Counted from the stretch's first letter, positions 8,657 through 16,648 are shown. The stretch is DNA of 64,000 nt from Opitutaceae bacterium TAV5 (GCA_000242935.3 CP007053.1:5441001-5505000); one strand, 5' to 3'. Numbers and translations are program-made. Notes: generated from the sequence alone by a model not told the origin.

Positions 8657-9436
8657 TCACAGGCGAGGCGCGGCGGCGGACGGGGACAGGGGCGAGGGCG
8701 AATGCGGAGGCGGGCATGTCGTCATTGCCGGCGTGTGCCGCATGTCGGACTCCGGAAGGGTGTGGCGAAGGAAGGCATGGTAGTGGCGGCGAAGTTCGCC
8801 GGGCGGGATCTCGCCGCCGGAGCGTCCGTCGGCGAGGAGCACGCAGCGGTCGATGCGATTTTCCCATTCGCCGAGCAGGTGCGTGGCCATGAGGATGGTG
8901 CGGCCGCGGCGGGCTTCGCCGGTGAGAAAATCCTGCAAAACTTCGCGCCACTCGGGATCGAGGCTGAGGCCGGGTTCGTCGAGCAGGAGCACGGGCGCGT
9001 CGGCGAGGGCGAGGACGGCGAGCGCGAGGCGCTGGCGCAGGCCACCGGAGAGTTTGCCGGTAGGCATGTCCGAAAAATCGGCGAGACCCCACGCATCGAG
9101 CGCGTCGGGCACCGCGCGGAGAGGGCGTCCGCGAAGGCGGGCATGGAACGCGGCGACCTGGGCGACGGTGAGCCGCGGGTGAAAACGGGGGGCTTGCGGC
9201 AGCCAGGAAAGGCTGGCGAGCGCGCAGCGGCGCGAATGTTGCAGATCGTGGCCGGCGATGCGGATGGAGCCGGCGTCGGGCGCGCTCAGTCCGGCGAGCA
9301 GACGGAGCGCGGTGGTCTTGCCCGCGCCATTGGCACCGATGAGAAGGGTGATGGCGCCCGGTTCGGCGACAAAATCGAGGCCGCGGAGCACACGGCGGGA
9401 GCCGAAGGATTTGGCAAGGCCGAGGGTGTGGATCAT
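8657..9436 (-). CDS. nosF: NosF-like ABC transporter ATPase
   Basis: This 259-residue ATPase shows the Walker A sequence GANGAGKTT (about residues 34-42), the ABC signature LSGGLRQRL and the Walker B stretch APVLLLDEP, followed by an H-loop region (MATHLLGEW). NosF powers the NosDFY complex for CuZ assembly in NosZ. Its ATG overlaps the nosD stop by four bases, which shows tight coupling. The C-terminal tail beyond the ATPase fold is Pro/Ser-rich and looks disordered. Confidence 0.92.
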   Translation of the reverse strand: MIHTLGLAKSFGSRRVLRGLDFVAEPGAITLLIGANGAGKTTALRLLAGLSAPDAGSIRIAGHDLQHSRRCALASLSWLPQAPRFHPRLTVAQVAAFHARLRGRPLRAVPDALDAWGLADFSDMPTGKLSGGLRQRLALAVLALADAPVLLLDEPGLSLDPEWREVLQDFLTGEARRGRTILMATHLLGEWENRIDRCVLLADGRSGGEIPPGELRRHYHAFLRHTLPESDMRHTPAMTTCPPPHSPSPLSPSAAAPRL

Positions 9437-10812
9437 GGCGTGGCGGGAACGGGTTCCGGGACGGTTGGCGATGGCGCGCCGGCGAGCGGGGCGGGATCGG
9501 TGATGCCGCTGATGCCGGGCAGTGCCAGGCGGCTGTGGATGAAGCGGAGCAGGCGTTCCCCCGGGCTGGCCGAGAGAAGTCCGATGGCGGGGAATGCGCG
9601 CCGCCAGGGTCCGAAGAGATCGGGTTCGCGGTGAGAGAGATCGGCGACACCGTCGCGGTTGAGGTCGAGGGCGAGCGCGCCGTCCCAGCGGTTGCCGCGG
9701 CCGTCCACCGCCCAGGTGTTGCCGGTGTTGCGACCGCTGGTTTCGACGGGGTGGATGTTGCCCGAAAACGTGTTTCCGGAAAACGCGGTGTCGCGGGTGC
9801 TGTCGCTGACCCGGAGGCCGATATGGTTGTTGAGAATGCGGTTGGCGCGGACGGTGTTGTGATTGGAGTTTTCCATGAAGAGCCCAAGCGTGTTGCCCTC
9901 GATGAGGTTTTGTTCGATGCGGGTGTCATCCACGGACTGGAGGAGCAGGCCGTAGGCGCGATGGCTGCGGTTGGCGGTGAACCGGTTTTCGCTCAGGTGG
10001 ATATTTTTCGAATACATGAGGGCGGCTCCGGCCGCATTGGCGGAAAAGGTGTTTTGTTCAAAAACGTTATCGTCGGAGTACATGTAGTGGAGGCCGTACC
10101 GCACGCCGGTGATGGTGTTGCCGCGGACGGCAGTGGCGTCGGTGAAGGAAAAATAGATGCCGTCGCGGGCGCCGCTGATGGTATTGCCGGTGATGCGGTG
10201 TCCGGCGGAATTCCAGAGATGGATGCCGTTGCCGCGCCGGTCCTGGACGGATTCGATTTCGCAGAGTTCGGCTTCGCCGGGCCTGAGGCCGGCAGCGAGC
10301 GGATCGGCGACGCCGGCGATGGAACCGGCGAGGGTGCCGTCGCCGAGGATGACGTTGTTTTCGATCCGGCAGTCGGCGGCCTTGCGCACATAGATGCCGT
10401 GGAGGCTGTCGAGGATGCGATTGTCGTGGATGAACGCGCGCGCGGCGGAGATGTGGATGGCGGCGTGATCGGCGGAGAGGTCGCGCCCGGAGCTGCGAAG
10501 GGTGAAGCCGCTTATCTCGACATCCGGCGCGCGGATGGCGACGACGTGCGTGCGGCGGTCGCCGCGAAGGATGACGGGCGCGTTACCGGCAGATGCGGGA
10601 GGATCGGCCAGCAGGCGTAACGATTTTTCGATGACAAAAGGCCCCTGGTAATCGCCGGGCGCAACGACAAGGGTGTCGCCGGGAACGGCGGCTTCGATGC
10701 GGGCGCGGAGTTCGTCGCCGGGAGTCGAGGGCCGGGCGACACAGACGGACTGGCCTGCGCCTGCGACGAGGCCGAACATCAGGCACAACAGATGGAGGCG
10801 CGGGGCTCTCAT
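9433..10812 (-). CDS. nosD: NosD-like periplasmic right-handed beta-helix copper maturation protein
   Basis: The 459-residue protein has a signal peptide (hydrophobic core LLCLMFGLVAGAG) and then the repeated short beta-strand pattern of a right-handed parallel beta-helix (repeats such as NHNTVRANRILNNHIGLRVS), the NosD/carbohydrate-binding CASH fold. NosD acts in the periplasm with NosF and NosY to assemble or deliver copper and sulfur to the CuZ site of NosZ. It overlaps the upstream membrane-protein gene by four bases and nosF by four bases. Length and position match known nos operons. Confidence 0.92.
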   Translation of the reverse strand: MRAPRLHLLCLMFGLVAGAGQSVCVARPSTPGDELRARIEAAVPGDTLVVAPGDYQGPFVIEKSLRLLADPPASAGNAPVILRGDRRTHVVAIRAPDVEISGFTLRSSGRDLSADHAAIHISAARAFIHDNRILDSLHGIYVRKAADCRIENNVILGDGTLAGSIAGVADPLAAGLRPGEAELCEIESVQDRRGNGIHLWNSAGHRITGNTISGARDGIYFSFTDATAVRGNTITGVRYGLHYMYSDDNVFEQNTFSANAAGAALMYSKNIHLSENRFTANRSHRAYGLLLQSVDDTRIEQNLIEGNTLGLFMENSNHNTVRANRILNNHIGLRVSDSTRDTAFSGNTFSGNIHPVETSGRNTGNTWAVDGRGNRWDGALALDLNRDGVADLSHREPDLFGPWRRAFPAIGLLSASPGERLLRFIHSRLALPGISGITDPAPLAGAPSPTVPEPVPATP

Positions 10813-11438
10813 GATTCAGGCAAGGTTTCCCGGCGGGAGCACCACATGGCGAAGGAGATCAGGAGCGGCACGAGCGCGAGGCACAGCGCGCCGGACTGCG
10901 GAAGACTGGTCTGGATGAAATTGGCGATCTTCTGGCTGCCGAACATGACCGGCGTGAACGGCTCGATGGTCATGGGCGCGCGCGGGTCGAGCTGATGGCC
11001 GTAATTGTAGAGGCGCAGGTAAAAGTTGCCGAGCGAGAAGGCGGTGAAGTAAATGAAGAGCACGCCGAGATCGACGAGGCTTTGCATCCGGCCGATGAAC
11101 GCGGCGCGGAGCGCGAGCAGCCCGAAGACGCCGAAAGCGAAAGGCAGCCAGGTCATTTCCGCGAAGTCGGCCTGCGCGAGCGGCTTCATGCCGATGTAGT
11201 GGTTGAGGGTATTGATCTCGTGGAGATCCTGGCCGCCGTTGCCGCCGACGAGCTTGTGCGAATAGATGTGCAGGGCGAGGCCCTCGCGGTATTGCGGGGC
11301 CACGAGATGGATTTTCCAGAGCGGAAGGAACACCGCCGCCACCAGCACCGCGGCCGCCGCAAGAACGAGCAACCGCGAGGTCAGGCCGAGCGGGCGGCGC
11401 AGGAAACGGTATTCGCGGGCGAGAAGATTTTTGATCAT
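10809..11438 (-). CDS. nos-cluster integral membrane protein of unknown function
   Basis: The 209-residue product has four predicted transmembrane segments (starting at about residues 22, 100, 125 and 180) and a loop with HEINTLNHYIGM between the first two. It lies between nosZ and nosD and overlaps nosD by four bases. Genes for such membrane proteins occur in clade II nos operons of several phyla, where a role in electron transfer or NosZ maturation has been suggested. I see no haem or copper motif that proves this. It is not NosL (no lipobox) and not NosR (no flavin or Fe-S domain). Confidence 0.75.
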   Translation of the reverse strand: MIKNLLAREYRFLRRPLGLTSRLLVLAAAAVLVAAVFLPLWKIHLVAPQYREGLALHIYSHKLVGGNGGQDLHEINTLNHYIGMKPLAQADFAEMTWLPFAFGVFGLLALRAAFIGRMQSLVDLGVLFIYFTAFSLGNFYLRLYNYGHQLDPRAPMTIEPFTPVMFGSQKIANFIQTSLPQSGALCLALVPLLISFAMWCSRRETLPES

Positions 11439-11494
11439 GGCGGGCGGTGGCGGCGGGAGTGGAAGACGGGGAGAGGGGCGCGCCGGCGCGCGTC

Positions 11495-11514
11495 GGGCGA
11501 CGGGGACGTCGCCC
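11495..11514. repeat. GC-rich hairpin between nosZ and the nos membrane-protein gene
   Basis: A perfect 7-base inverted repeat (GGGCGAC/GTCGCCC, 6-base loop) lies in the 83-base gap downstream of nosZ, directly beside another palindromic stretch containing GGCGCGCC. It has no T-run, so it is not a clear intrinsic terminator. It could stabilise the nosZ message or reduce read-through to nosD-F-Y. Confidence 0.4.
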
Positions 11515-11521
11515 CTCCGGA

Positions 11522-13435
11522 TTACGACTTCGGTTTTACGGCGAGGTAGCCCTGCATTTCCTGATGGAGGGCGGAGCAGAAGTTGGTGCAGTAGTAGGGA
11601 AACACGCCGGGCTTTTTTACCTTGAGCCGGAGCGTCTTTGTCTCGCCGGGATCGATGATGATGTTGACGTCCTGTTCGGCCAGGGCGAGACCGTGGATCA
11701 TGTCGGTGGTTTGTTCGACGTTGGTGACATGGATGACGAGCTCGTCGCCTTCGTTGACGTCAATGCGGTCGGGAATGAAGCGGCTGCGGATGGCGACCAT
11801 CTTCACTTCAACGGTATTGCCGTGGCGCGTGACGGAGGCGTCCTTCGCGTCCCAGATGGCGTGCGGATGCGTGCTTTCGGCTTTGGGATAGACTTCGACG
11901 GGCTTGATCGTGTCGGCCTTGAGAATTTGCGCGAAGTGCGGTTCGGGTTCGGTGAAAGCTTCGTAGATCATCTCCATTTTCTCACCGGTGATGTCGATGA
12001 GCTGGCTCGACTCGGGCTGCGAGGGGCCGACGGAGATGTGGCGGCCCTTGGAGAGCTTGTTCATCGCGACGAGATATTTCCCGTAAGGCTCACGGGTATC
12101 GCTGCCGCCGACGACGAGGTGGCCGATGTTGTAGTGGACGTCGATCTTGTCGGTGACGACCTGGTTGAGGTCGGCGCGTTCGGCATCGGTCCACGGCGGA
12201 AGTTTCCATCTGGCGACGGCGGACTCGATGTAAAGCGAAGTGTAGGCGTTGCCCTTGCCGTCGTATTGGGTGTGGAGCGGGCCGAGGCCGACAGGCACTT
12301 CCCCTTCGAGCACGGATTCGTAACGGATGACGGGCACGCCGCGGAATTCGGTTTCGAACTCCTTTTTTCCGATGGCAGCCCGGATTTTTTCGAAATCGAA
12401 AACGGAGGTCACCGGCTGGAGTTTTCCGGCGGCCGCGATCCAGCGTCCGGAGGGATCGGTGTCGATGCCGTGGGGGGACTTGGGTACGGGCAGGAAATAG
12501 AGGACACCGGGCACTTTTGCCGGATCGATCACGGGGACGCCGGAGAGAAGCGTGGCGCGGCCATTGCGGACGGCCGCCTCGGCGGCGCGCCAGTTGACCA
12601 CGGCGGCGTAGTCGCGGTCACGCTGCGTGGAGGTGGCTTCGAGCGTTTCATGCGCCATCTCGGTGTTGTAGGAAGTCCAGAAGGCCCAGCCGCTGCTGGG
12701 TCCCTTGCCGGTGGAGCCGAGGTCCCAGTTGAAGGGCGGCGTGAGGATTTGCCAGCCGACGCTCATCTCGCCGGTTTGCGGGTCGACGCGGATGCCGCTG
12801 ACCATGCCGTTGAATTCCTTTTCGTAGTCGGCGGGATCGGCGTAGCGACCCTTCGGGAGCGGTACGGAGAAACGGGTGGCGACGAGTACGTATTCGGTGT
12901 TTTCGGTGACGAAGGACGAACCGTGGTTGCCGCTGGAATTGGGGATGGGACCCAGGATCTGGTGCGTCTTGAAGTCGCGGAGATCGATGCGGGCGATGCG
13001 ATTGTTGGCGTTGTCGTTCACGAAAAGCCAGCGGCCGTCGTAGCGGCTGCCGGTCTGGGAAAGGCCGGGATGATGGACGTCGCCCCAGGTGAAGTCGCCG
13101 AGCATTTTTTTCGTTTCCTCGTCGTACCCATATCCGTTTCCTGGATACGGAGAGAAAACAGGGATGGTGGCGATGTGGCGCATGGAGGGCAGGCCGGCGA
13201 CGAACACCTGGCCGGAGTGTCCGCCGGAATAGAAGAGGTAATACTCGTCCATCTCGCCGGGCGCGATCCAGGTGCGGGCGGCGGCGGAGCCGGATGCGCC
13301 GGATTTTCCGGAGGCGGACGAGGCGGAGCCGGGAGGATTGCACCCGGAAAGAAGGAGCACCGTAGCGAGCGTGGCGGCGATGAAGCAAACAGCCGGGGCG
13401 TGGTGGCGGGCGGGACGGGAGGAGCGTGTTTTCAT
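11522..13435 (-). CDS. nosZ: Nitrous oxide reductase NosZ, clade II
   Basis: NosZ reduces N2O to N2. The 637-residue protein has a Sec-type signal ending in a lipobox (LLLSGC, C32) and no twin-arginine motif, which places it with the clade II (atypical) enzymes. The N-terminal propeller carries the CuZ motif DVHHPGLSQ (H121, H122). The C-terminal cupredoxin domain has the CuA set C616, C620, H624 and M627 in CTNFCSALHQEM. All key ligands are visible, so the enzyme should be active. The lipobox suggests a membrane-tethered enzyme. It follows an azurin gene by 55 bases in an FNR-linked operon; NosR and NosL are absent from the window. Confidence 0.96.
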   Translation of the reverse strand: MKTRSSRPARHHAPAVCFIAATLATVLLLSGCNPPGSASSASGKSGASGSAAARTWIAPGEMDEYYLFYSGGHSGQVFVAGLPSMRHIATIPVFSPYPGNGYGYDEETKKMLGDFTWGDVHHPGLSQTGSRYDGRWLFVNDNANNRIARIDLRDFKTHQILGPIPNSSGNHGSSFVTENTEYVLVATRFSVPLPKGRYADPADYEKEFNGMVSGIRVDPQTGEMSVGWQILTPPFNWDLGSTGKGPSSGWAFWTSYNTEMAHETLEATSTQRDRDYAAVVNWRAAEAAVRNGRATLLSGVPVIDPAKVPGVLYFLPVPKSPHGIDTDPSGRWIAAAGKLQPVTSVFDFEKIRAAIGKKEFETEFRGVPVIRYESVLEGEVPVGLGPLHTQYDGKGNAYTSLYIESAVARWKLPPWTDAERADLNQVVTDKIDVHYNIGHLVVGGSDTREPYGKYLVAMNKLSKGRHISVGPSQPESSQLIDITGEKMEMIYEAFTEPEPHFAQILKADTIKPVEVYPKAESTHPHAIWDAKDASVTRHGNTVEVKMVAIRSRFIPDRIDVNEGDELVIHVTNVEQTTDMIHGLALAEQDVNIIIDPGETKTLRLKVKKPGVFPYYCTNFCSALHQEMQGYLAVKPKS

Positions 13436-13490
13436 GACTGGTGGTCGATGTGGACGGGAGGGCGGGGGAATGGACGGGGGAGGGGGGCTG

Positions 13491-14021
13491 CTATTCGACG
13501 ACGAGTTCGCCTTTCATGCCGACCTGAAAGTGGCCGGGGAAAGAGCAGACGAATGCGTAGTGTCCGGGCATGCCGGGCGCCTTGAAGGTGACGGTGTCGC
13601 TCTCGCCGGGGCCGAGGAGTCTGGTGGAGGCGAGGATGCGGGTCTTGTATTTGGCCGGCACGTAATCGGTCTTCACGGCCTGGGCGGCGTCGTTGACGAA
13701 AGTGACAGGATCGAGCCCGGCGGCGAGGACGACGAGATTGTGGCCCATGGAAAACTTCGGCATGGTGCCGACGTTTTTGAGCGTGACCGAGAGCGCTTCG
13801 CCGGGTTTGGCGCGGATTTCGGCGAGGCTGAACTTCATCGAGTCGTTTGCGGTGATCTCGACGGCGCGACCCGTGGCCGGCTGGGCGGAGGCGGGGGCGG
13901 CGGAGGCACTCTTGCCGGAATCCGCGGGACCGGACGACGGTCCGCAGCCGGCGAGGACCAGCAAGGTCAGGCCGGCGATTGCGACGAGTGGAAGGCGGGA
14001 GAAGCGGATAATGGTTTTCAT
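13491..14021 (-). CDS. Azurin-like blue copper lipoprotein
   Basis: This 176-residue protein has a lipoprotein signal (LVLAGC, C26), an Ala/Ser/Pro-rich linker and an azurin fold. The type 1 copper ligands are visible as H94 in SMGHNLVV and C159, H164 and M169 in CSFPGHFQVGM. Azurin carries single electrons in the periplasm. Located directly before nosZ, it is the likely electron donor to NosZ, receiving electrons from the membrane-anchored cytochrome c encoded just upstream. A perfect FNR box is centred 45.5 bases from the ATG with a TATCAT -10 element between them, predicting a transcript with a leader of about four bases. Confidence 0.92.
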   Translation of the reverse strand: MKTIIRFSRLPLVAIAGLTLLVLAGCGPSSGPADSGKSASAAPASAQPATGRAVEITANDSMKFSLAEIRAKPGEALSVTLKNVGTMPKFSMGHNLVVLAAGLDPVTFVNDAAQAVKTDYVPAKYKTRILASTRLLGPGESDTVTFKAPGMPGHYAFVCSFPGHFQVGMKGELVVE

Positions 14022-14059
14022 AAGCGTGGAGATGATAGCGCCGGGAGAGAGCGCGCGCC

Positions 14060-14073
14060 TTGATGTGTATCAA
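14060..14073 (-). promoter_or_regulatory. FNR-type box for azurin-nosZ
   Basis: TTGATGTGTATCAA is a perfect FNR-type palindrome in the 76-base gap between the cytochrome c and azurin genes. Setting its centre at -41.5 puts the transcription start at about 14025, and TATCAT (14032-14037, minus strand) stands where the -10 element should be. The azurin ATG would then be at about +5. This gives azurin-nosZ a promoter of their own inside the cluster. Confidence 0.85.
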
Positions 14074-14097
14074 GCGGGAGCGCACATATGCGCCGAT

Positions 14098-14631
14098 TCA
14101 GGGGGAAGGGGCCTCGGCGCGGAGGCGGGCGACGGTTTCGATAGCGACCGCGGGACCGTCATTGCCCCAGGCCTGGAGCACCCAGGTGAGCACGGCGGCA
14201 ATGTCGGCATCGGAGAGCGGCAGTGGCGGCATGACGCTGTTGTATTCCGTTCCATTGACGGTGACAGGACCGGAGAGGCCGTGGAGAACGGCCCTTGCGT
14301 CGCGTCGGGGATCGGCCAGCAGGTAGTCGGAGCCGGCGAGCGGCGGGAAAATCCCGGGCAGGCCGCGGCCATCGGGCTGGTGGCAGGCGGCGCAGGTTTG
14401 GGCAAAGATGCGTTCACCACGGAGGAGAGGATCGTCCGGGAGGGGTTCTTCGTTTTCGGAGACGACGAGAGAGTCGGGCAGATCGCCGGCGGTTCCGGCG
14501 AGAGGAGGGGAAAAAAGGTGCCGCCGGAGCACCACGGCAGGAACCCACGCGAGCAGCGCTACCGGAATGACGAGCAGTCCGAGAGTAACGCGTGTGAGGA
14601 CGGGCGGGCGGGGAGGATCGGCTTCGGCCAT
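14098..14631 (-). CDS. Membrane-anchored monohaem cytochrome c
   Basis: The product (177 residues from the chosen ATG, MAEADPP) has an N-terminal transmembrane anchor (about residues 13-32), a linker and a class I cytochrome c domain with one haem motif CAACH. The distal Met lies in the NSVMPPLP stretch. It probably takes electrons from a quinol-oxidising complex to azurin or NosZ. A GTG 24 bases further upstream extends the frame but would lie above the transcription start predicted from the FNR box, so the ATG is preferred. It heads the nos operon. Confidence 0.85.
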   Translation of the reverse strand: MAEADPPRPPVLTRVTLGLLVIPVALLAWVPAVVLRRHLFSPPLAGTAGDLPDSLVVSENEEPLPDDPLLRGERIFAQTCAACHQPDGRGLPGIFPPLAGSDYLLADPRRDARAVLHGLSGPVTVNGTEYNSVMPPLPLSDADIAAVLTWVLQAWGNDGPAVAIETVARLRAEAPSP

Positions 14632-14666
14632 GCGAGCCAGTCTGGCAGAATCCACGACCGCGTGCC

Positions 14667-14680
14667 TTGACCCATATCAA
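14667..14680. promoter_or_regulatory. FNR-type box in the divergent cytochrome c / SCO promoter
   Basis: TTGACCCATATCAA matches the FNR consensus except for one base (TTGAC for TTGAT). It is the only such site between the divergent cytochrome c and CusF-SCO genes. With the centre at -41.5, the plus-strand start falls at 14715, two bases before the SCO ATG, with CATACT at the -10 position. The minus-strand start falls at 14632, one base before the cytochrome ATG. One box may therefore drive both genes with almost leaderless messages. Confidence 0.75.
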
Positions 14681-14716
14681 GGCAAGGCCCGCCGGTTGCT
14701 GGCATACTGCGAAATC

Positions 14717-15622
14717 ATGTCCTCCCGATTTCTTTGTTCTCTTCTCGCCGGAATGTTACTGTGTGCATGGGCGGCTCTGTCCGGATCGGGGGTGGCGTCT
14801 GCCGCATCCGGAAAAGAAGACGAGCGCGTTTTCCAGGTTACGGGAGTCGTCCGCGCCAGGCTCGATGGCGGGCAACTGGTTGTCGAGCACGACGAGATTC
14901 CCGGATACATGCCGGCGATGACGATGGCGTTCACACCGGCGAGTCCGGAAGAGGCCAACCGGCTGAAGGTGAACGACCGTGTCCGGTTTCGTCTGCGGAC
15001 GGGTGGCGGACGGTCGCTGGCAGAGGCGTTTGTCGTGACCGGGCGCGCCGCTGCTCCGGAAAAACCGGCGGCCTCGTCGGCAGGCAACCCGCGCCCCGGA
15101 CGGCTGCGCGAGGGCGATGCCGTGCCTGCGTTCTCGCTGCTGAACGAGCAAGGGAGGTCTTTCACGGCGGAGGCGCTGCAAGGACGCTTCACGGTGGTGA
15201 CTTTTATTTTTACACGTTGTCCGGTGCCGGAATTTTGCCCGGCGATTTCGCTGAAGTTCAGACAACTCCAGTCGGCCGTGCGGACAGAATTGCCGGCGGA
15301 TACCGCCAGCAAGGCGCGACTGCTGGCGATCACGCTCGATCCGGAATTTGACCGGCCCGACATCCTGAAAGCCTATGGAGAGGCGATGGGCGCCGACCCG
15401 GCGACATGGAATTTCGCCACCGGGAAAAAAGAGGAAATCGATGCGCTCGTGAAGGCGTTCGCGGTGTATCGGGAAACCAATGGCGTGACACTCGACCACA
15501 CACTGACCACGGCGCTGGTCGGGCCGGATGGCCGCCTGGCGGAAATCTGGCGAGGCAATAGCTGGACGGTGGACGAGGTCGTCGCGAGTCTGAAGAAATC
15601 CGCCGATGTCGCGGGGCATTGA
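14717..15622 (+). CDS. CusF-SCO1/SenC fusion copper chaperone
   Basis: The 301-residue protein begins with a signal segment (FLCSLLAGMLLCAWAAL), then a CusF-like copper-binding domain (about residues 40-110, with EIPGYMPAMTM) and a C-terminal SCO1/SenC thioredoxin-fold domain with the copper motif CPVPEFCP and a downstream conserved His (LDHT). SCO proteins load copper into CuA centres. Here the target is most likely the CuA site of NosZ, encoded divergently. The ATG is chosen over a much longer upstream frame because it directly precedes the signal peptide and follows an FNR box at the right distance. The gene overlaps the next FNR box at its stop codon. Confidence 0.9.
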   Translation: MSSRFLCSLLAGMLLCAWAALSGSGVASAASGKEDERVFQVTGVVRARLDGGQLVVEHDEIPGYMPAMTMAFTPASPEEANRLKVNDRVRFRLRTGGGRSLAEAFVVTGRAAAPEKPAASSAGNPRPGRLREGDAVPAFSLLNEQGRSFTAEALQGRFTVVTFIFTRCPVPEFCPAISLKFRQLQSAVRTELPADTASKARLLAITLDPEFDRPDILKAYGEAMGADPATWNFATGKKEEIDALVKAFAVYRETNGVTLDHTLTTALVGPDGRLAEIWRGNSWTVDEVVASLKKSADVAGH

Positions 15623-15632
15623 CGCATGTCAA
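15619..15632 (+). promoter_or_regulatory. FNR-type box for the cupin operon
   Basis: TTGACGCATGTCAA is a perfect 14-base palindrome of FNR type (TTGAC variant half-sites). It overlaps the SCO stop codon. With its centre at -41.5, the +1 base is exactly the A of the cupin ATG (15667), predicting a leaderless mRNA; CAGAAT occupies the -10 position. Confidence 0.75.
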
Positions 15633-15666
15633 GGCGGGTCGTCCGGTCGTATGCCAGAATGAGCCC

Positions 15667-16026
15667 ATGAGCTCCTCTCCTTCCCGTACGCTTCTCGAAG
15701 CCACCGAGGCCGGGTCCATCGACCTTGCCGCATCAGTCCAGACTTCGGCTGCCGGCATTGTCAGCCGCACCGTCCTGCAGACACCGGATCTGCGCGTCGT
15801 CCTCTTCGCCTTTGACGAGGGTCAGGAGCTGACTGCGCACACCAACCGCCGCCGCGCGCTCATCCAGGTCCTGAGCGGCGCCTGCGAATTTCTCTTCAAC
15901 GGCGAGTGGCAGACGCTTCCGGCAGGCGCCCTCCTGCACCTGCCTCCGAACCACCCGCATGCGGTGCGCGCTGGCCAGGGTCCGTTTTCCATGCTGCTCA
16001 CGCTCGGCGCGGAATCGGCCGAATGA
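15667..16026 (+). CDS. Small cupin-domain protein
   Basis: The 119-residue protein is a single cupin barrel: a histidine-containing first motif (ELTAHTNRRRALIQVLSG) and the second motif LPAGALLHLPPNHPHAV. Such small cupins bind metals or small ligands; the substrate is unknown. It is co-regulated by a perfect FNR-type box placed exactly 41.5 bases before the ATG and overlaps the following DUF2249 gene by four bases. It therefore belongs to the nitrogen-oxide respiration or stress set by context only. Confidence 0.8.
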   Translation: MSSSPSRTLLEATEAGSIDLAASVQTSAAGIVSRTVLQTPDLRVVLFAFDEGQELTAHTNRRRALIQVLSGACEFLFNGEWQTLPAGALLHLPPNHPHAVRAGQGPFSMLLTLGAESAE

Positions 16027-16631
16027 AGAACAACGAAAAATCCGACCACACCCATCCGATGAACCATCCGATCCCTGGCGACAACGCCCCCACCGGTGCC
16101 GCTTCGACGAACCCGACACGCTTCGATGTGCGCAGGATTCCCTGCCGTGTGAAGCATGCGCAGATTTTCCAGCGCTGGGCCGACCTGCCGGTCGGCGGGC
16201 ACTTCGTGCTCGTGAACGACCATGATCCCGTGCCGCTCTACTACCAGTTCGCGGCGCAGTTTCCCGGCGCCTTTTCGTGGGAATACCTCGCGACGGAAGC
16301 GGACGAGTTCCATGTGAAAATCACCCGGCTGGCCGCCTCTCCGGCCGTGCCGCCGGTCGCGCCGCCGCCGCGTCCGGGCGCGCCGGTCTGCCGGCACGAC
16401 CGCGCCGGGGAGGCGGAAACGGCGACCGTGGACGCCCGCGGTCTGGAACCGCCGGAGCCGATGATGCGGATCCTCGAGGGCGTCGAATCGCTCGCCCCCG
16501 GCGCGGAGCTGGTGGCGTTCACCGACCGGCAGCCGCTTCACCTGTACCCGGAACTGGATACGCGCGGCGTGGCGCACGCCAGCGAACAGCAGCCGGACGG
16601 AAGCTGGCGGACGACGCTCCGGCGGTCGTGA
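16023..16631 (+). CDS. Tandem DUF2249-domain protein
   Basis: The 202-residue protein contains two DUF2249 units, one at about residues 35-105 (FDVRRIPCRVKHAQIF...PVGGHFVLVNDHDPVPLYYQF) and one at about 145-200 (VDARGLEPPEPMMRI...LAPGAELVAFTDRQPLHLYPEL), with a Pro-rich linker. DUF2249 proteins are related to the TusA-like fold and often occur in nitric oxide and denitrification gene sets, but their reaction is not known. The ATG overlaps the cupin stop (ATGA). A third DUF2249 copy is encoded near 23.2 kb. Confidence 0.82.
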   Translation: MKNNEKSDHTHPMNHPIPGDNAPTGAASTNPTRFDVRRIPCRVKHAQIFQRWADLPVGGHFVLVNDHDPVPLYYQFAAQFPGAFSWEYLATEADEFHVKITRLAASPAVPPVAPPPRPGAPVCRHDRAGEAETATVDARGLEPPEPMMRILEGVESLAPGAELVAFTDRQPLHLYPELDTRGVAHASEQQPDGSWRTTLRRS

Positions 16632-16648
16632 CCCCGGGGGGCCAGGCC

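Noticed and set aside
11522-13435. Classical clade I, Tat-exported NosZ
   Set aside because: The signal peptide lacks twin arginines and ends in a lipobox, and NosR is missing.
14408-14716. N-terminal extension of the SCO gene by about 100 codons
   Set aside because: The extension runs antisense through the cytochrome c gene and across the FNR box; the signal peptide begins at the ATG at 14717.
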